Shown here: positions 1-9,140 of the stretch, one piece after another
Numbering within the stretch: the stretch's first letter is position 1
How the letters are laid out: every line of letters starts with the position of its first letter
Source: an uncultured Candidatus Melainabacteria bacterium
Lineage (GTDB): Bacteria > Cyanobacteriota > Vampirovibrionia > Gastranaerophilales > Gastranaerophilaceae
Reading direction: 5' to 3'
Assembly: GCA_934692665.1 (NCBI GenBank)
Contig: CAKUUG010000011.1
Coordinates: 1-47,319 of the forward strand
DNA: 47,319 bases
Position numbers and translations under genes: made by a program
Notes under the pieces: generated by a model
Told to the model about the DNA's origin: nothing
What the model saw: the letters and a program-made list of their open reading frames with translations, nothing else
The model's database searches: none

Positions 1-701
1 ATACAATACAGAGCATGGAAACCATCTTTTGCTTTTATTTTTTTGCCTTCTTCATAACTTCTTGGATTGTATGAAATTGCACATTCGTAAATTTTGTAGT
101 TTTCGTTTGCGATTTTTATTGTAATTTCCGGCTCAAAACCGAAACAATTTTCTTTTAATGTTGGAGCGAGTTTTTTTATTACTTCTTTTTTAAAAAGCTT
201 GTAACAAGTCTCCATATCTGTAATATCCAGATTTGTATACATATTGGTTAAAAGAGTCAAACCTTTGTTCATAAATGTATGCCAAAAATAAAGTATTCTT
301 CTTGTATCTCGCATCAAATATCTAGAACCATACACTACATCTGCATTGTTTTCCAACATTGGTTTTAATAGTTTAGTGTATTCTAGAGGATTGTATTCAT
401 TGTCTGCATCTTGTATACCGATAAAATCCCCACTAGCATTCAAAAAACCGGTTTTTAGAGCACTTCCTTTTCCCATATTTTTAGGATTTTTGAATACTTT
501 TATATTTGTGTATTTTTTTTCAAATTCTTTTGCAATAGAAAACGAATTGTCCGTTGAACAGTCATCGACCAGAACAATTTCGAGATTTATATTGTTTTCT
601 TTTAGATAATTTTTGTTTTGAAGTTCGTTTATTTTTTCTACAATAGAAGAAAGCGTCTTTTCTTCGTTATAAATAGGTACAATAAGACTCAATGTTTTCA
701 T
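1..701 (-). CDS. Family 2 glycosyltransferase, DPM1/GtrB-like (3' end cut by window)
   Basis: The protein begins MKTLSLIVPIYNEEKTL and shows the GT-A features of family 2: VLVDDCSTDNS near residue 45 and a DAD metal-binding motif in GIQDADNEYNP near residue 95. A later YGSRYL segment and a GFEPEIT segment near residue 190 match the dolichyl-phosphate mannose synthase/GtrB branch, which moves a sugar from a nucleotide donor to a polyprenyl phosphate. About 233 codons are visible and the frame is open at base 1, so any C-terminal membrane segments lie outside the window. The start has no Shine-Dalgarno sequence; a TAAAAT box ends 6 nt before the ATG, suggesting a leaderless mRNA. The lipid acceptor and sugar cannot be told from the sequence. 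Confidence 0.85.
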   Translation of the reverse strand, partial: MKTLSLIVPIYNEEKTLSSIVEKINELQNKNYLKENNINLEIVLVDDCSTDNSFSIAKEFEKKYTNIKVFKNPKNMGKGSALKTGFLNASGDFIGIQDADNEYNPLEYTKLLKPMLENNADVVYGSRYLMRDTRRILYFWHTFMNKGLTLLTNMYTNLDITDMETCYKLFKKEVIKKLAPTLKENCFGFEPEITIKIANENYKIYECAISYNPRSYEEGKKIKAKDGFHALYC

Positions 702-707
702 AAAAAG

Positions 708-713
708 ATTTTA
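708..713 (-). promoter_or_regulatory. Putative -10 box (TAAAAT) of the glycosyltransferase gene
   Basis: TAAAAT on the minus strand is followed by exactly 6 nt and then the ATG at 701. Normal -10 to +1 spacing would start transcription at the A of the ATG. Confidence 0.4.
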
Positions 714-750
714 TCGCATTTTAAAAAACTACACAAGAAATCAATATAAG

Positions 751-1479
751 TTAATGTTTCATTGCTTTTAGAATAATGTTTCTCGCATTGAGTGCTTCTT
801 CTTTTGTTAGAGGAGGAGTGGTTTTTAGTTTGTATTCTATATTTAAATTTTCATATTTTGGAATCGCCATATCATGATAAGGCAGTACATCGAGGGCTTT
901 TATGTTTTTTAGAGTAGAAAGAAATTCGCCCAGTTCTTTTAAATATTTTTCATTGTAGGTGATTTCAGGCACAACAACATGTCTTATCCAAACAGGAACA
1001 TTATGATTAGACAAATATCTTGCAAAATCCAGAATATTTTTGTTAGAGTGGTTGGTTAGTTTTTTGTGTTCATCATCGTTAATGTGTTTTATATCCAACA
1101 AAACCAAATCCGTATAATTCATCAATATATCAAAAGCTTCAGTGTTGTTTTTGTTAAACATAACACCTGAAGTATCCAGTGCTGTGTGGATATTTTTTTG
1201 CTTTGCCATTTTAAATAACTCACACAAAAATTCCATCTGCATAGTAGGTTCACCACCTGTTGCAGTAATCCCGCCTTTGCAAAATTCTTTTACGCTTTCG
1301 TATTTGTTTATTATTTCTTCAACAGAAAAAAGCTTGTTGGTTTCTGTTGACCAGCTATCCGGATTGTGACAATATAGGCATCTCATAGGGCAGCCCTGAA
1401 AAAACACAACAAACCTGACCCCTGGGCCATCTACCGTTCCGAATGTTTCTATAGAATGAATATTACCTTTTATTGTCAT
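751..1479 (-). CDS. pflA: Pyruvate formate-lyase activating enzyme (radical SAM)
   Basis: This is a 242-residue radical SAM protein of usual PflA length. The N-terminus reads GNIHSIETFGTVDGPGVR, followed by the cluster motif C30-x3-C34-x2-C37 in GCPMRCLYCHNPDSW. A GGITATGGEPTMQ segment (near residue 70) is the SAM-binding GGE motif. The family installs the glycyl radical on pyruvate formate-lyase or a related glycyl radical enzyme under anaerobic conditions. No glycyl radical enzyme gene is in the window, so the partner must be elsewhere. The ATG sits 6 nt after a TGATATAAT extended -10 box. It is divergent from the TPR membrane protein gene, with 61 bp between the two start codons. Confidence 0.92.
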   Translation of the reverse strand: MTIKGNIHSIETFGTVDGPGVRFVVFFQGCPMRCLYCHNPDSWSTETNKLFSVEEIINKYESVKEFCKGGITATGGEPTMQMEFLCELFKMAKQKNIHTALDTSGVMFNKNNTEAFDILMNYTDLVLLDIKHINDDEHKKLTNHSNKNILDFARYLSNHNVPVWIRHVVVPEITYNEKYLKELGEFLSTLKNIKALDVLPYHDMAIPKYENLNIEYKLKTTPPLTKEEALNARNIILKAMKH

Positions 1480-1485
1480 AGCCTT

Positions 1486-1494
1486 ATTATATCA
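1486..1494 (-). promoter_or_regulatory. Extended -10 promoter of pflA (TGATATAAT)
   Basis: The minus strand reads TGATATAAT, then AAGGCT, then ATG. The AAGG is too close to the ATG (2 nt) to be a good ribosome site, so a leaderless start is likely. Confidence 0.55.
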
Positions 1495-1528
1495 AAAAAA
1501 TGAATGATGTTTTAGTTTTTAATCTCGT

Positions 1529-1534
1529 TATAAT
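1529..1534 (+). promoter_or_regulatory. -10 box of the TPR membrane protein gene
   Basis: TATAAT is followed by TAGATA and then the ATG at 1541. There is no Shine-Dalgarno sequence. It lies back to back with the pflA promoter. Confidence 0.5.
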
Positions 1535-1540
1535 TAGATA

Positions 1541-2857
1541 ATGATAAAAATAAAAGTCCAAAGATACTATTCTATGATGCTGTTTGTTATGCTTTTTGTT
1601 GGGTTTTTGGCACTTTTTTTTGGTTTAATTTATCTTCTGTTTTTTTCAAATATTGATTTTGGTGTAAAATCACGCTCTGATATGTATGAATTGGTTGGTG
1701 TATTGGTTTTTGTCGGGATACCTGTTCTTTTTTCTGCGTTTTTTAATAAAGAAAAATACGTGTCAGAAATTCTTATTTTTGATGAAAGCATTGATATAGT
1801 CTACAAAATCAAAGGAAAAGAAGTAGAAAGAAAACAAATTTTTAAAAACGATATAGAAAAATTCAACATAAATACAGAATTGGAAATAAAAGCTCAAGGC
1901 AGAAGTTCTTATACAATTGCAAAAAATACAATCAACATAAAAACAAAACAAGAAGAAATTGAGTTTTTCTTTTCTTCACAAAATACTCTTTTTGGCTGTC
2001 CTTATCAGCTGATTTTGGATTTAATCAGATATAGCACACTTATTCCAAATTTCGAATATCAACTTTTGGGTTCAAATATTTATGCAATAAAAGACATCGA
2101 ATATTTTTGTCAGTTTGGAAAAAGATTGCCTATAAAAGAAAAAATGAAATTCTTGTTCAATCAATCTCCAACGATAGGCAAAATATTTCTTTTTATTGTT
2201 GCGATAATGTTTGTTTGTTATTTTGCCATTACGATGTTTTTGTTTATGCCATCGGGAAAGCTTTCTAAAAACGAACAAAACTACATCAACCACTACAACA
2301 AAGCAGAAAAATTAAGAATAGAAGAAAAAAACTACACAAAAGCTCTGGAAGAACTACAAGAAGCTGAAAAATATTCTTCAACAACTGCTGAAACTTATCT
2401 TGAAAAAGCATATAACTACAAAAAACTGAAACAATACGACAAAGGCATAATAGAAGCTAAAAAAGGCTTAAAATACATAAATTCAAAATCAATCTACAAC
2501 AAATACCACAATTTTAGATTTTTGGGCAAAAAAGACATTGCTCTTTATAAGGTACTTGGCGAAATGTACGAAAAGACAAAAGACTACAAAAATATGAAAG
2601 ATAGTTATGACTATGTAATTAATCATTCGCATTATACTTATTCGGATGCTTATTTTAATCGAGGAATGGCAGAGTATTATTTGCTTGAGTTTAATTTGGC
2701 ATTAAGTGATTTTTTGAAACACAAAGAAATAATACAAAACTACATAAAAGACCAACAAGAAACAGAATATAAGGCTCTTTATCCTATTTATGACAATAGT
2801 GATTTAGAAAATATTGAACTCTGGATACAAGCAACCAAAAAATACGGAAAATTATAA
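1541..2857 (+). CDS. Membrane-anchored TPR protein of unknown function
   Basis: The 438-residue protein has two hydrophobic segments near the N-terminus (about residues 13-35 and 48-66) and a third at about 212-236. A polar domain lies between them. After the third segment come TPR-like helical pairs to the C-terminus (about 245-430), with repeated alanine/tyrosine patterns such as YTKALEELQEAEKY and YLEKAYNYKKLKQYDKGIIEAKKGLKY. It is probably an inner-membrane scaffold; the side on which the TPRs lie is not certain. I recognise no catalytic motif. It has its own promoter divergent from pflA and is followed after 47 bp by bioB, which has a separate -10 box. Confidence 0.75.
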   Translation: MIKIKVQRYYSMMLFVMLFVGFLALFFGLIYLLFFSNIDFGVKSRSDMYELVGVLVFVGIPVLFSAFFNKEKYVSEILIFDESIDIVYKIKGKEVERKQIFKNDIEKFNINTELEIKAQGRSSYTIAKNTINIKTKQEEIEFFFSSQNTLFGCPYQLILDLIRYSTLIPNFEYQLLGSNIYAIKDIEYFCQFGKRLPIKEKMKFLFNQSPTIGKIFLFIVAIMFVCYFAITMFLFMPSGKLSKNEQNYINHYNKAEKLRIEEKNYTKALEELQEAEKYSSTTAETYLEKAYNYKKLKQYDKGIIEAKKGLKYINSKSIYNKYHNFRFLGKKDIALYKVLGEMYEKTKDYKNMKDSYDYVINHSHYTYSDAYFNRGMAEYYLLEFNLALSDFLKHKEIIQNYIKDQQETEYKALYPIYDNSDLENIELWIQATKKYGKL

Positions 2858-2876
2858 ATATGATTTAATTTTGTTG

Positions 2877-2882
2877 TATAAT
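2877..2882 (+). promoter_or_regulatory. Putative -10 box of bioB
   Basis: TATAAT lies 22 nt before the bioB ATG. A GGAG ribosome site (within AAAAAGGAGAAATT) lies between them, so this gene has a normal leader, unlike its neighbours. Confidence 0.45.
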
Positions 2883-2904
2883 TTTTTAAAAAAAAGGAGA
2901 AATT

Positions 2905-3822
2905 ATGCACACAAAAGAAGAATTAATGAAATTATATAATTTGCCGCTTGATGAGTTGCTTTCTATATCAGAAAAATTGATAAAAAATGAGGTAGAATTT
3001 TGCTCTTTAATTAATGCAAGAAACGGAAAATGTTCCCAAAATTGCAAATATTGTGCACAATCTTCTCACTACAATACAGATATTGAATCATTTCCACTGG
3101 TTGAAATGGACAAAGTTGTAGCTTCTGCAAAAGAATCAAAAGAAAACCAAGCTTATCGTTTTGCTATTGTAACAAGCGGAAAAACACCCGACGAAGGTAG
3201 AGATTTTAATCTTGAATTAGATATGATAAAAAAAATAAACGAAATGGGACTTTTGTCTTGTGCATCAATCGGAATATTGAATGAAGAACAAGCAAAAGCA
3301 CTTGCTGATGCCGGACTTAGACGTTTTCACCACAATATAAACACATGTCGCTCGTATTATCCCGATGTATGCACTACTCATTCATTCGAAGATAGAGTTA
3401 ATACCTGCAAACTCGTTAAAAAATATGGTATGGAATTGTGCTGTGGTGTGATTTTGGGTATGGGTGAAACTGTAGAACAAAGAATAGAAATGGCGTTAGA
3501 ACTGGCAGAAATTGAACCGGATTCTATTCCAATAAACATTTTAATGCCTATAAAAAACACACCTTTTGAAAATTATGGCAACAAAATTGATGAAGAAAAC
3601 ATACTAAGAACTCTCGCTGTATTCAAAATCGCAAATCCAAACGCTGTTTTGCGTTTTTGTGGCGGCAGAATGAAATTGAGCATAGAAAATCAAAAACTTG
3701 CACTCAAAAAAGCAGTTGAAGGAATTATGATAGGAAACTATCTGACAACTATAGGCCAAGTTCCATCAGAAGACATTGAAATGGTAAAAAGTATAGGAAA
3801 GAAAATCTACAAACCTGAATAA
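2905..3822 (+). CDS. bioB: Biotin synthase
   Basis: The 305-residue protein carries the radical SAM motif C43-x3-C47-x2-C50 in GKCSQNCKYCAQSSHYN, which is diagnostic of BioB. Further family landmarks are RFHHNINTCRSYYP, the NILMPIKNTPFE segment and the C-terminal FCGGRM segment whose Arg helps hold the [2Fe-2S] cluster. It inserts sulfur into dethiobiotin in the last step of biotin synthesis. No other bio gene is present, so the cell either has them elsewhere or salvages dethiobiotin. The start is fixed by a GGAG site 6-7 nt upstream. A strong terminator follows. Confidence 0.95.
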   Translation: MHTKEELMKLYNLPLDELLSISEKLIKNEVEFCSLINARNGKCSQNCKYCAQSSHYNTDIESFPLVEMDKVVASAKESKENQAYRFAIVTSGKTPDEGRDFNLELDMIKKINEMGLLSCASIGILNEEQAKALADAGLRRFHHNINTCRSYYPDVCTTHSFEDRVNTCKLVKKYGMELCCGVILGMGETVEQRIEMALELAEIEPDSIPINILMPIKNTPFENYGNKIDEENILRTLAVFKIANPNAVLRFCGGRMKLSIENQKLALKKAVEGIMIGNYLTTIGQVPSEDIEMVKSIGKKIYKPE

Positions 3823-3850
3823 AACAAAATCATACATTCCAAATTTTACT

Positions 3851-3888
3851 AAAATACCAAAAGAAAATTATTCTTTTGGTATTTTTAA
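3851..3888. terminator. Bidirectional intrinsic terminator between bioB and the M16 gene
   Basis: A perfect 15-bp stem (3851-3865 with 3871-3885) has a 5-nt loop and is flanked by A and T runs. It can end transcription from both converging genes. Confidence 0.85.
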
Positions 3889-3905
3889 TGAATATTTGAT
3901 TTATA

Positions 3906-6524
3906 TTATTTCTTTTTAACTACAGTATAAATATAAGGTTTTGAGAAGTATTTGTTTGCAACATCGATTATGTCTGATTGATTTACATCCATAATCATTT
4001 TTTTGTATTCGTCAAATGCATCCAAATTTCTACCCAAAACGCTGTACCAACTGAACAATTCAGCTTCGTCCATATTTGTTTCTAATGACATCAAAAACTG
4101 TCCCATTATTTTGTTTTTTGCATCATTAAGTTCAGAAGTCGTAACCATTTCTGTTTTTAAAATTTCGATTTGTTCTAAAATGCCTTGTTTTGCTTTTTCT
4201 ATGCTTTTTTCGTTTGTTCCGATGTATGCAATAAACGCTCCATCCAAGACATTTGTATTAACAGTTGACCCTACAGTGTATGCAAGCCCTTGTTCTTCTC
4301 TTAATTTGACAAAAAGGCGAGAAGACATTCCTTCTCCTAGAATTGCATTTATTACATTTAGTGTTGCAATGTCTTTTCTGTTGTTAATATTACAAGTCTT
4401 AAAGCCCAAAGCGAGCCAGTTTGCTTGTACTTCATTTTTAAATATTGTAGTTTCGAGATTTTTTTGCGGTCTAAATTGGCTATAATTTACTTTATTAAAT
4501 GCAAATTTTGTTCCTTTTGGATTTTTCTTTAGTATATTTTGAAATTTTTGTGCTATTTCTTCTTCGTCTATATCTCCGACAACCGCTATATTCATATTTT
4601 CAGGGTCAATGATTCTGGAATAATATTCGACAATATCATCTCTTGTAACTTTGTTTATGTTATCTAAAATAAATTTTGAATTTTGTCCATAAATTGAATT
4701 TTGGTAAGCAAGTTTTTTAAATTCATCAAACACAAAAGAAGAAGGGTTGTCCGAAATAGCTTTTAGTTCTTGGATTTTCAAGTTTTTTACTTTTAAAATT
4801 TCATTATCAGGAAAAATCGGTTTGTTCAATATTTCGTCCAAAACAACAAATGCTTTGTCTAAATTGTCTTTTGTTGTTTGAAGAAGTATTGAAAAAATAT
4901 CATTTCCGCTAGAAAGTGAAAGTTTTATGCCATTTTCGTCCAAAAATTCAGCCAACTGCGTGTTTGTAAAATTTTGTGTTCCTTTTGTTGCAGAAAGTGC
5001 CGAAAGAAGTGCTGTTGAAGGTTTTTTTTCTACAGCTTTTGAACCTTTTATAGAAATATCCATTGCAACAATTGAATTTGTTTTTTTATTTTTTGTTGTC
5101 AAATTTATTCCGTTTTCAAGAAGATATTTTTTCGTATTGTCTTTTTCTTCTAAAAGAACAGGCTCTTTTATATTTCCTGCAAAAGCCACATTATTTACCA
5201 TTTTGAAACCTGTTGGACGAACAACAGAAAGTGCATATTTGTCTAGTAAAAGGTATTTTTTGCTCGCTTTTATAATGTCTTGTTTTGTTATTTTTTCAAT
5301 ATTTTTTATGTAGTTATCGTAGTAATTTTCATTATCCGAAAAAGTGAACATATACCCGAGTTCGCTTGAGATGTTGGATATGGATTCTCTAGAATAGTAT
5401 GTGTCTGTTTTTATTAGTTTTTTTGCTCTTTCAATGTTTTCATCCGACAATTCACCATTTTGTATTTTTTTCAATTGTTCTAAAATTTCTTTTTTGACAC
5501 ATTGTTCATTTTTTGGGTCTAAAGTTGCCAGAATGTAGAATATTCCGCTGTCTTTTTGGGAATAATTTCCTGAATTTATTGAAATTACCAGTTGTTTTTG
5601 TTCTTTTAAAATTTGATTCAAAATAGAACTCTTTCCATCTGTCAAAATAGAAGACAATACATCGAGTGCCATTGAATCTTTTTCATCGGAAAACTTTGGT
5701 GCAACAAATCCAAACATAAGATGAGTTTTGGATATATCCATCGTGTCTTCTTTTATTTCTATTTTTTCTAAAGGATGAACTTTTGGATATTTTATTTTTT
5801 CTTGTTTAGTGTTTTTTTTGCTACCCCAATCAAAAGCAGAAGAAATTTCTTTTAGTGCTTCTTTTGTGTCAACATCACCAACTACAACTGTTGTATAAGC
5901 ATCTGGAGTGTAAAATCTATTGAAATAAGACAAAATTTCTTCTCTTGTAACATTTTCTATGATTTCTTTTTTGCCAATAATATTTCTTTTATATGGATGA
6001 TTTGATTTTGAATAAAGAATGTCGTACATATTATCAAGAAGCAAATTGTCAGGTGAGTCTTTGGTTTTTGATATTTCTTCTATAACGACGAGTCTTTCTC
6101 TTTCCAGTTCTTTTCTTGGAATCAAAGGATTCAAAAGCATATCAGAATGAAGCTCTAATGCGGTTTTAAAATATTGAGAAGGGATTTGAATATAATAATG
6201 CGTAAAGTCTTTGCTTGTTGCAGCATTTACTGTTGCACCTTTTGAATCTAGGATTTTATCAAAAGTACCTGTTGGGTATTTTGTTGTCCCTTTAAAAAAC
6301 AAATGTTCCAAAAAATGGCTAATGCCGTTTGTTTTGTCATCTTCGTTAATTGAGCCTGTATTTATCCAAGTATCGATTTTTACGATATTATTATCATGGA
6401 CTTCTTTTATTACTACTCTTTGACCGGATGGAAGTGTATTTACAGACAATCCGTCACTCAGTGCAAAAACAGAATTAAAAAATCCAAAAAACAAAGCTAA
6501 TGCTAGAAACAGAAATTTTTTCAT
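3906..6524 (-). CDS. Exported M16 zinc metallopeptidase, two-domain
   Basis: The 872-residue protein starts with a Sec signal peptide (MKKFLFLALALFFGFFNSVFA, cleavage near residue 21). The inverted zinc motif HxxEH is H70-F-L-E73-H74, and the third ligand region is RLVVIEEI near residue 148. The second half (about 450-872) is a second M16 fold without HxxEH but with the substrate-side LREEQGLAY motif, as in fused PqqL/processing-peptidase relatives. It likely degrades or processes peptides outside the cytoplasm. I chose the ATG at 6524 because GAGGAT lies 5 nt upstream; an ATG 15 bases earlier would place this site inside the gene. It lies 69 bp downstream of atpG with no clear terminator between, so read-through from the atp operon is possible. 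Confidence 0.9.
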   Translation of the reverse strand: MKKFLFLALALFFGFFNSVFALSDGLSVNTLPSGQRVVIKEVHDNNIVKIDTWINTGSINEDDKTNGISHFLEHLFFKGTTKYPTGTFDKILDSKGATVNAATSKDFTHYYIQIPSQYFKTALELHSDMLLNPLIPRKELERERLVVIEEISKTKDSPDNLLLDNMYDILYSKSNHPYKRNIIGKKEIIENVTREEILSYFNRFYTPDAYTTVVVGDVDTKEALKEISSAFDWGSKKNTKQEKIKYPKVHPLEKIEIKEDTMDISKTHLMFGFVAPKFSDEKDSMALDVLSSILTDGKSSILNQILKEQKQLVISINSGNYSQKDSGIFYILATLDPKNEQCVKKEILEQLKKIQNGELSDENIERAKKLIKTDTYYSRESISNISSELGYMFTFSDNENYYDNYIKNIEKITKQDIIKASKKYLLLDKYALSVVRPTGFKMVNNVAFAGNIKEPVLLEEKDNTKKYLLENGINLTTKNKKTNSIVAMDISIKGSKAVEKKPSTALLSALSATKGTQNFTNTQLAEFLDENGIKLSLSSGNDIFSILLQTTKDNLDKAFVVLDEILNKPIFPDNEILKVKNLKIQELKAISDNPSSFVFDEFKKLAYQNSIYGQNSKFILDNINKVTRDDIVEYYSRIIDPENMNIAVVGDIDEEEIAQKFQNILKKNPKGTKFAFNKVNYSQFRPQKNLETTIFKNEVQANWLALGFKTCNINNRKDIATLNVINAILGEGMSSRLFVKLREEQGLAYTVGSTVNTNVLDGAFIAYIGTNEKSIEKAKQGILEQIEILKTEMVTTSELNDAKNKIMGQFLMSLETNMDEAELFSWYSVLGRNLDAFDEYKKMIMDVNQSDIIDVANKYFSKPYIYTVVKKK

Positions 6525-6593
6525 TTTTATCCTCATCAAATCTTTTTAACAAGTATAATCAAAAATGAAAAAAATTAATATAGTATAGTTTGC

Positions 6594-7562
6594 TTATTTT
6601 AAAGCACCTGCACCGGATATTACTTCTGTCAATTCTTGAGTGATTTTTGCTTGACGGGCTTTGTTGTATTCAATTGTAAGAGAAGAAATCATATCAGTCG
6701 CATTGTTTGTTGCAGAACTCATAGCAGTCATACGAGAAGCGAGTTCGCTTGCTTGTGCTTCTAAAAATGATTGGTATATTATGTTTGTTAAATACATTGG
6801 AACAATTTTTGACAATACGCTGCCCAAATTTGGTAAAAATTCGCTCAAAGGTTCGATTTTGTGAACATCATGTTGAACATTCAATTCGTCAGACAATTCG
6901 TCATTGTAGAATTTTTTGATTTCGTTTTCATTTGTCACAACAGGTAAAAGCTGCCAGTGTTCTGTTTTGTAACTCATCATATTCTTGTATCTTGTTGTAA
7001 CGAGTTCAATTGAATCAATTGTGCCATCAATAAAATCATCAGCCAATTTTGTCGCAAGAACGTACGCAGAGCTCGAATTTATTCCATCCAAAATATTTAC
7101 GTATGTTTTTCTTATTTCAAAATCGATTTGATTTTTTAAGTTTTTTATAGCAGGAGCTGCTTTTTGTCCTACCAAATATACTTTTACTTTTTTGCCTTGA
7201 GAATTAAATTCTTTTATCATATTTGTTGCATAACGAACAATGTTTGCACAATATGCACCAGCTAGACCTTTGTTAGAAGAAATTATTACAAGCCCGACGT
7301 TTTTTATTTCTCTTTTTTTCAACAATTCGCCATAGTTTTCAAGATTTTCTTTGGCTGTTACTTTATTGTGCTGAGTTTTGTTTGCTTCTTTATATGCATA
7401 TCTAAATATTTTAGACAATTCAATCGTAAAAGGACGAGAAGCACGAACGGCATTTTCAGCTTTTTTTACTTTTGCTGCTGCTACCATTTTCATAGCTTTT
7501 GTAATTTTTTGTGTATTTTTTATGCTGTTTATTCTGTCTTTTATACTTCTTAAATTTGCCAT
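6594..7562 (-). CDS. atpG: ATP synthase F1 gamma subunit
   Basis: The 322-residue protein has the conserved N-terminus LRSIKDRINSIKNTQKITKAM and the C-terminal helix with SELASRMTAMSSATNNA. These two helices form the rotor shaft that turns inside alpha3beta3. Between the LLPV and IEPLSEF segments there are about 26 residues. By eye this is too short for the regulatory insertion of cyanobacterial and chloroplast gamma, which fits a non-photosynthetic organism; an alignment is needed. The start at 7562 is supported by GAGGT upstream; the frame stays open to 7604 but that extension is not conserved. It is the last atp gene of the run and is separated from atpA by a hairpin. Confidence 0.95.
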   Translation of the reverse strand: MANLRSIKDRINSIKNTQKITKAMKMVAAAKVKKAENAVRASRPFTIELSKIFRYAYKEANKTQHNKVTAKENLENYGELLKKREIKNVGLVIISSNKGLAGAYCANIVRYATNMIKEFNSQGKKVKVYLVGQKAAPAIKNLKNQIDFEIRKTYVNILDGINSSSAYVLATKLADDFIDGTIDSIELVTTRYKNMMSYKTEHWQLLPVVTNENEIKKFYNDELSDELNVQHDVHKIEPLSEFLPNLGSVLSKIVPMYLTNIIYQSFLEAQASELASRMTAMSSATNNATDMISSLTIEYNKARQAKITQELTEVISGAGALK

Positions 7563-7576
7563 TTGTACCTCTTTTG

Positions 7577-7605
7577 AAAAATTTGCTGCACAAAAGTGCA
7601 GCAAA
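7577..7605 (-). terminator. Hairpin with T-run between atpA and atpG (attenuator or processing site)
   Basis: The 10-bp stem TTTGCTGCAC/GTGCAGCAAA (7582-7591 with 7596-7605) has a 4-nt loop. On the minus strand it is followed by five T residues (7577-7581). It starts directly after the atpA stop region and ends just before the atpG ribosome site. Confidence 0.7.
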
Positions 7606-7607
7606 AA

Positions 7608-9128
7608 CTATATTCTAAAAACACTTTCTTTAAATGTTTTTATGTGTTTGATTAGTTCTTCTTTGTCAGAGTCTTCCAGTTTGTTACCTGCATTCAATTT
7701 TTCTTCTAATTGAGCACAATGAGATGAAAAATATTCAAAGAACTGTTTTTTGAATTCTTGGATATCTTTGTTTTCAACATCGTTTACATATCCTTCGTTA
7801 CCACAGAAAAGTATTGCTACTTGTTGAGCGACAGACAATGGATTGTATTGTGGTTGAATAAGGATTTGAGTAAGTTTTTCACCTTTTAACAATTGAGCTT
7901 TTGTTGCAGGATCAAGGTCAGACGCAAATTGTGCAAAAGCTGCGAGTTCTCTATATTGTGCCAAATCAAGACGCAACTGACCTGCTACTTGTTTGATACC
8001 TTTTGTTTGAGCAGCTCCACCTACACGAGAAACTGAAATACCCGCATTGATTGCCGGACGTTGACCTGAATTGAACAAATTGCTTTCTAAGAAGATTTGA
8101 CCATCTGTAATTGAAATAACATTTGTCGGAATATATGCAGAAACGTCACCTGCTTGGGTTTCAATGATTGGAAGTGCTGTAATTGAGCCTGCACCACGTT
8201 CATCAGAAAGTTTACATGCACGTTCAAGTAATCTTGAATGCAAATAGAAAACATCTCCAGGGTATGCTTCACGTCCCGGTGGTCTTTTTAACAACAAACT
8301 CATTGCACGATATGCTTGAGCGTGTTTTGTTAAGTCATCATATATAATTAAACAGTGTTTTCCTTGTTCTAAAAATTCTTCTGCAACCGCACAACCTGCA
8401 AAAGGAGCGATATATTGCAATGGTGCTGAATTGTCAGCTGTTGCCGAAACGATAATCGTATAATCCATTGCACCTTTTTCTTCTAAAGTTTTTGCCAAAT
8501 GTGCAACTGTAGAAGTTTTTTGACCAATTGCAACATAAACACAAATAACATCTTTTCCTTTTTGGTTGATGATTGTATCTATTGCAATCGCAGTTTTTCC
8601 TGTTTGTCTATCACCAATAATAAGTTCTCTTTGTCCACGACCGATAGGAGTAAGAGCATCGATTGCAGTCAAACCTGTTTGCAATGGTTCATGGACAGAT
8701 TTTCTTTCAATAATCCCAGGGGCAATTCTTTCGATTGGACGAGTAGAAGTTGTTGTAATATCGCCTTTTCCATCGATTGGAACACCTGTTGGGTCTATTA
8801 TTCTTCCGATTAAGCTTTCGCCAACAGGAATTGAAGCGATACGACCAGTTGATTTTACTGTCATACCTTCTTTAATTTGGGTATAATTACCTAAAATTAC
8901 TACCCCTACGTTATCTTCTTCGAGGTTTAATGTGATACCTAAAGTTTTGTATTCATCATCAAACTCGACCAATTCTGAAGCCATAACGTTTTTTAGTCCA
9001 TAAATACGACAAATCCCGTCAGAAATTTCTATTACAGAACCTGTGTTTGAAACTTCTGTTTTAGATTCATAATTTTCGATTTTAGCCCTAATAATTGAAC
9101 TAATTTCGTCCGGTCTGATTGCTACCAT
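7608..9128 (-). CDS. atpA: ATP synthase F1 alpha subunit
   Basis: The 506-residue protein is full length. It has the beta-barrel N-terminus, the P-loop GDRQTGKTAIAIDTI near residue 170 and the alpha signature PAINAGISVSRVGGAAQ near residue 368. Alpha binds nucleotide without catalysis and contributes the arginine finger to the beta catalytic site. An AGAGGAAA ribosome site precedes the ATG. It lies between atpH (12 bp) and atpG (45 bp). The beta and epsilon genes are absent downstream, as in cyanobacteria. Confidence 0.98.
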   Translation of the reverse strand: MVAIRPDEISSIIRAKIENYESKTEVSNTGSVIEISDGICRIYGLKNVMASELVEFDDEYKTLGITLNLEEDNVGVVILGNYTQIKEGMTVKSTGRIASIPVGESLIGRIIDPTGVPIDGKGDITTTSTRPIERIAPGIIERKSVHEPLQTGLTAIDALTPIGRGQRELIIGDRQTGKTAIAIDTIINQKGKDVICVYVAIGQKTSTVAHLAKTLEEKGAMDYTIIVSATADNSAPLQYIAPFAGCAVAEEFLEQGKHCLIIYDDLTKHAQAYRAMSLLLKRPPGREAYPGDVFYLHSRLLERACKLSDERGAGSITALPIIETQAGDVSAYIPTNVISITDGQIFLESNLFNSGQRPAINAGISVSRVGGAAQTKGIKQVAGQLRLDLAQYRELAAFAQFASDLDPATKAQLLKGEKLTQILIQPQYNPLSVAQQVAILFCGNEGYVNDVENKDIQEFKKQFFEYFSSHCAQLEEKLNAGNKLEDSDKEELIKHIKTFKESVFRI

Positions 9129-9140
9129 TATTTTTTCCTC

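Noticed and set aside
346..609. Plus-strand ORF of 87 residues within the first 700 bases.
   Set aside because: It is the shadow of the minus-strand glycosyltransferase gene, which runs off the window.
4003..5313. Long plus-strand ORFs (160 and 128 residues) opposite the exported M16 gene.
   Set aside because: They are antisense to a conserved catalytic gene, lack ribosome sites and encode skewed hydrophobic sequence.
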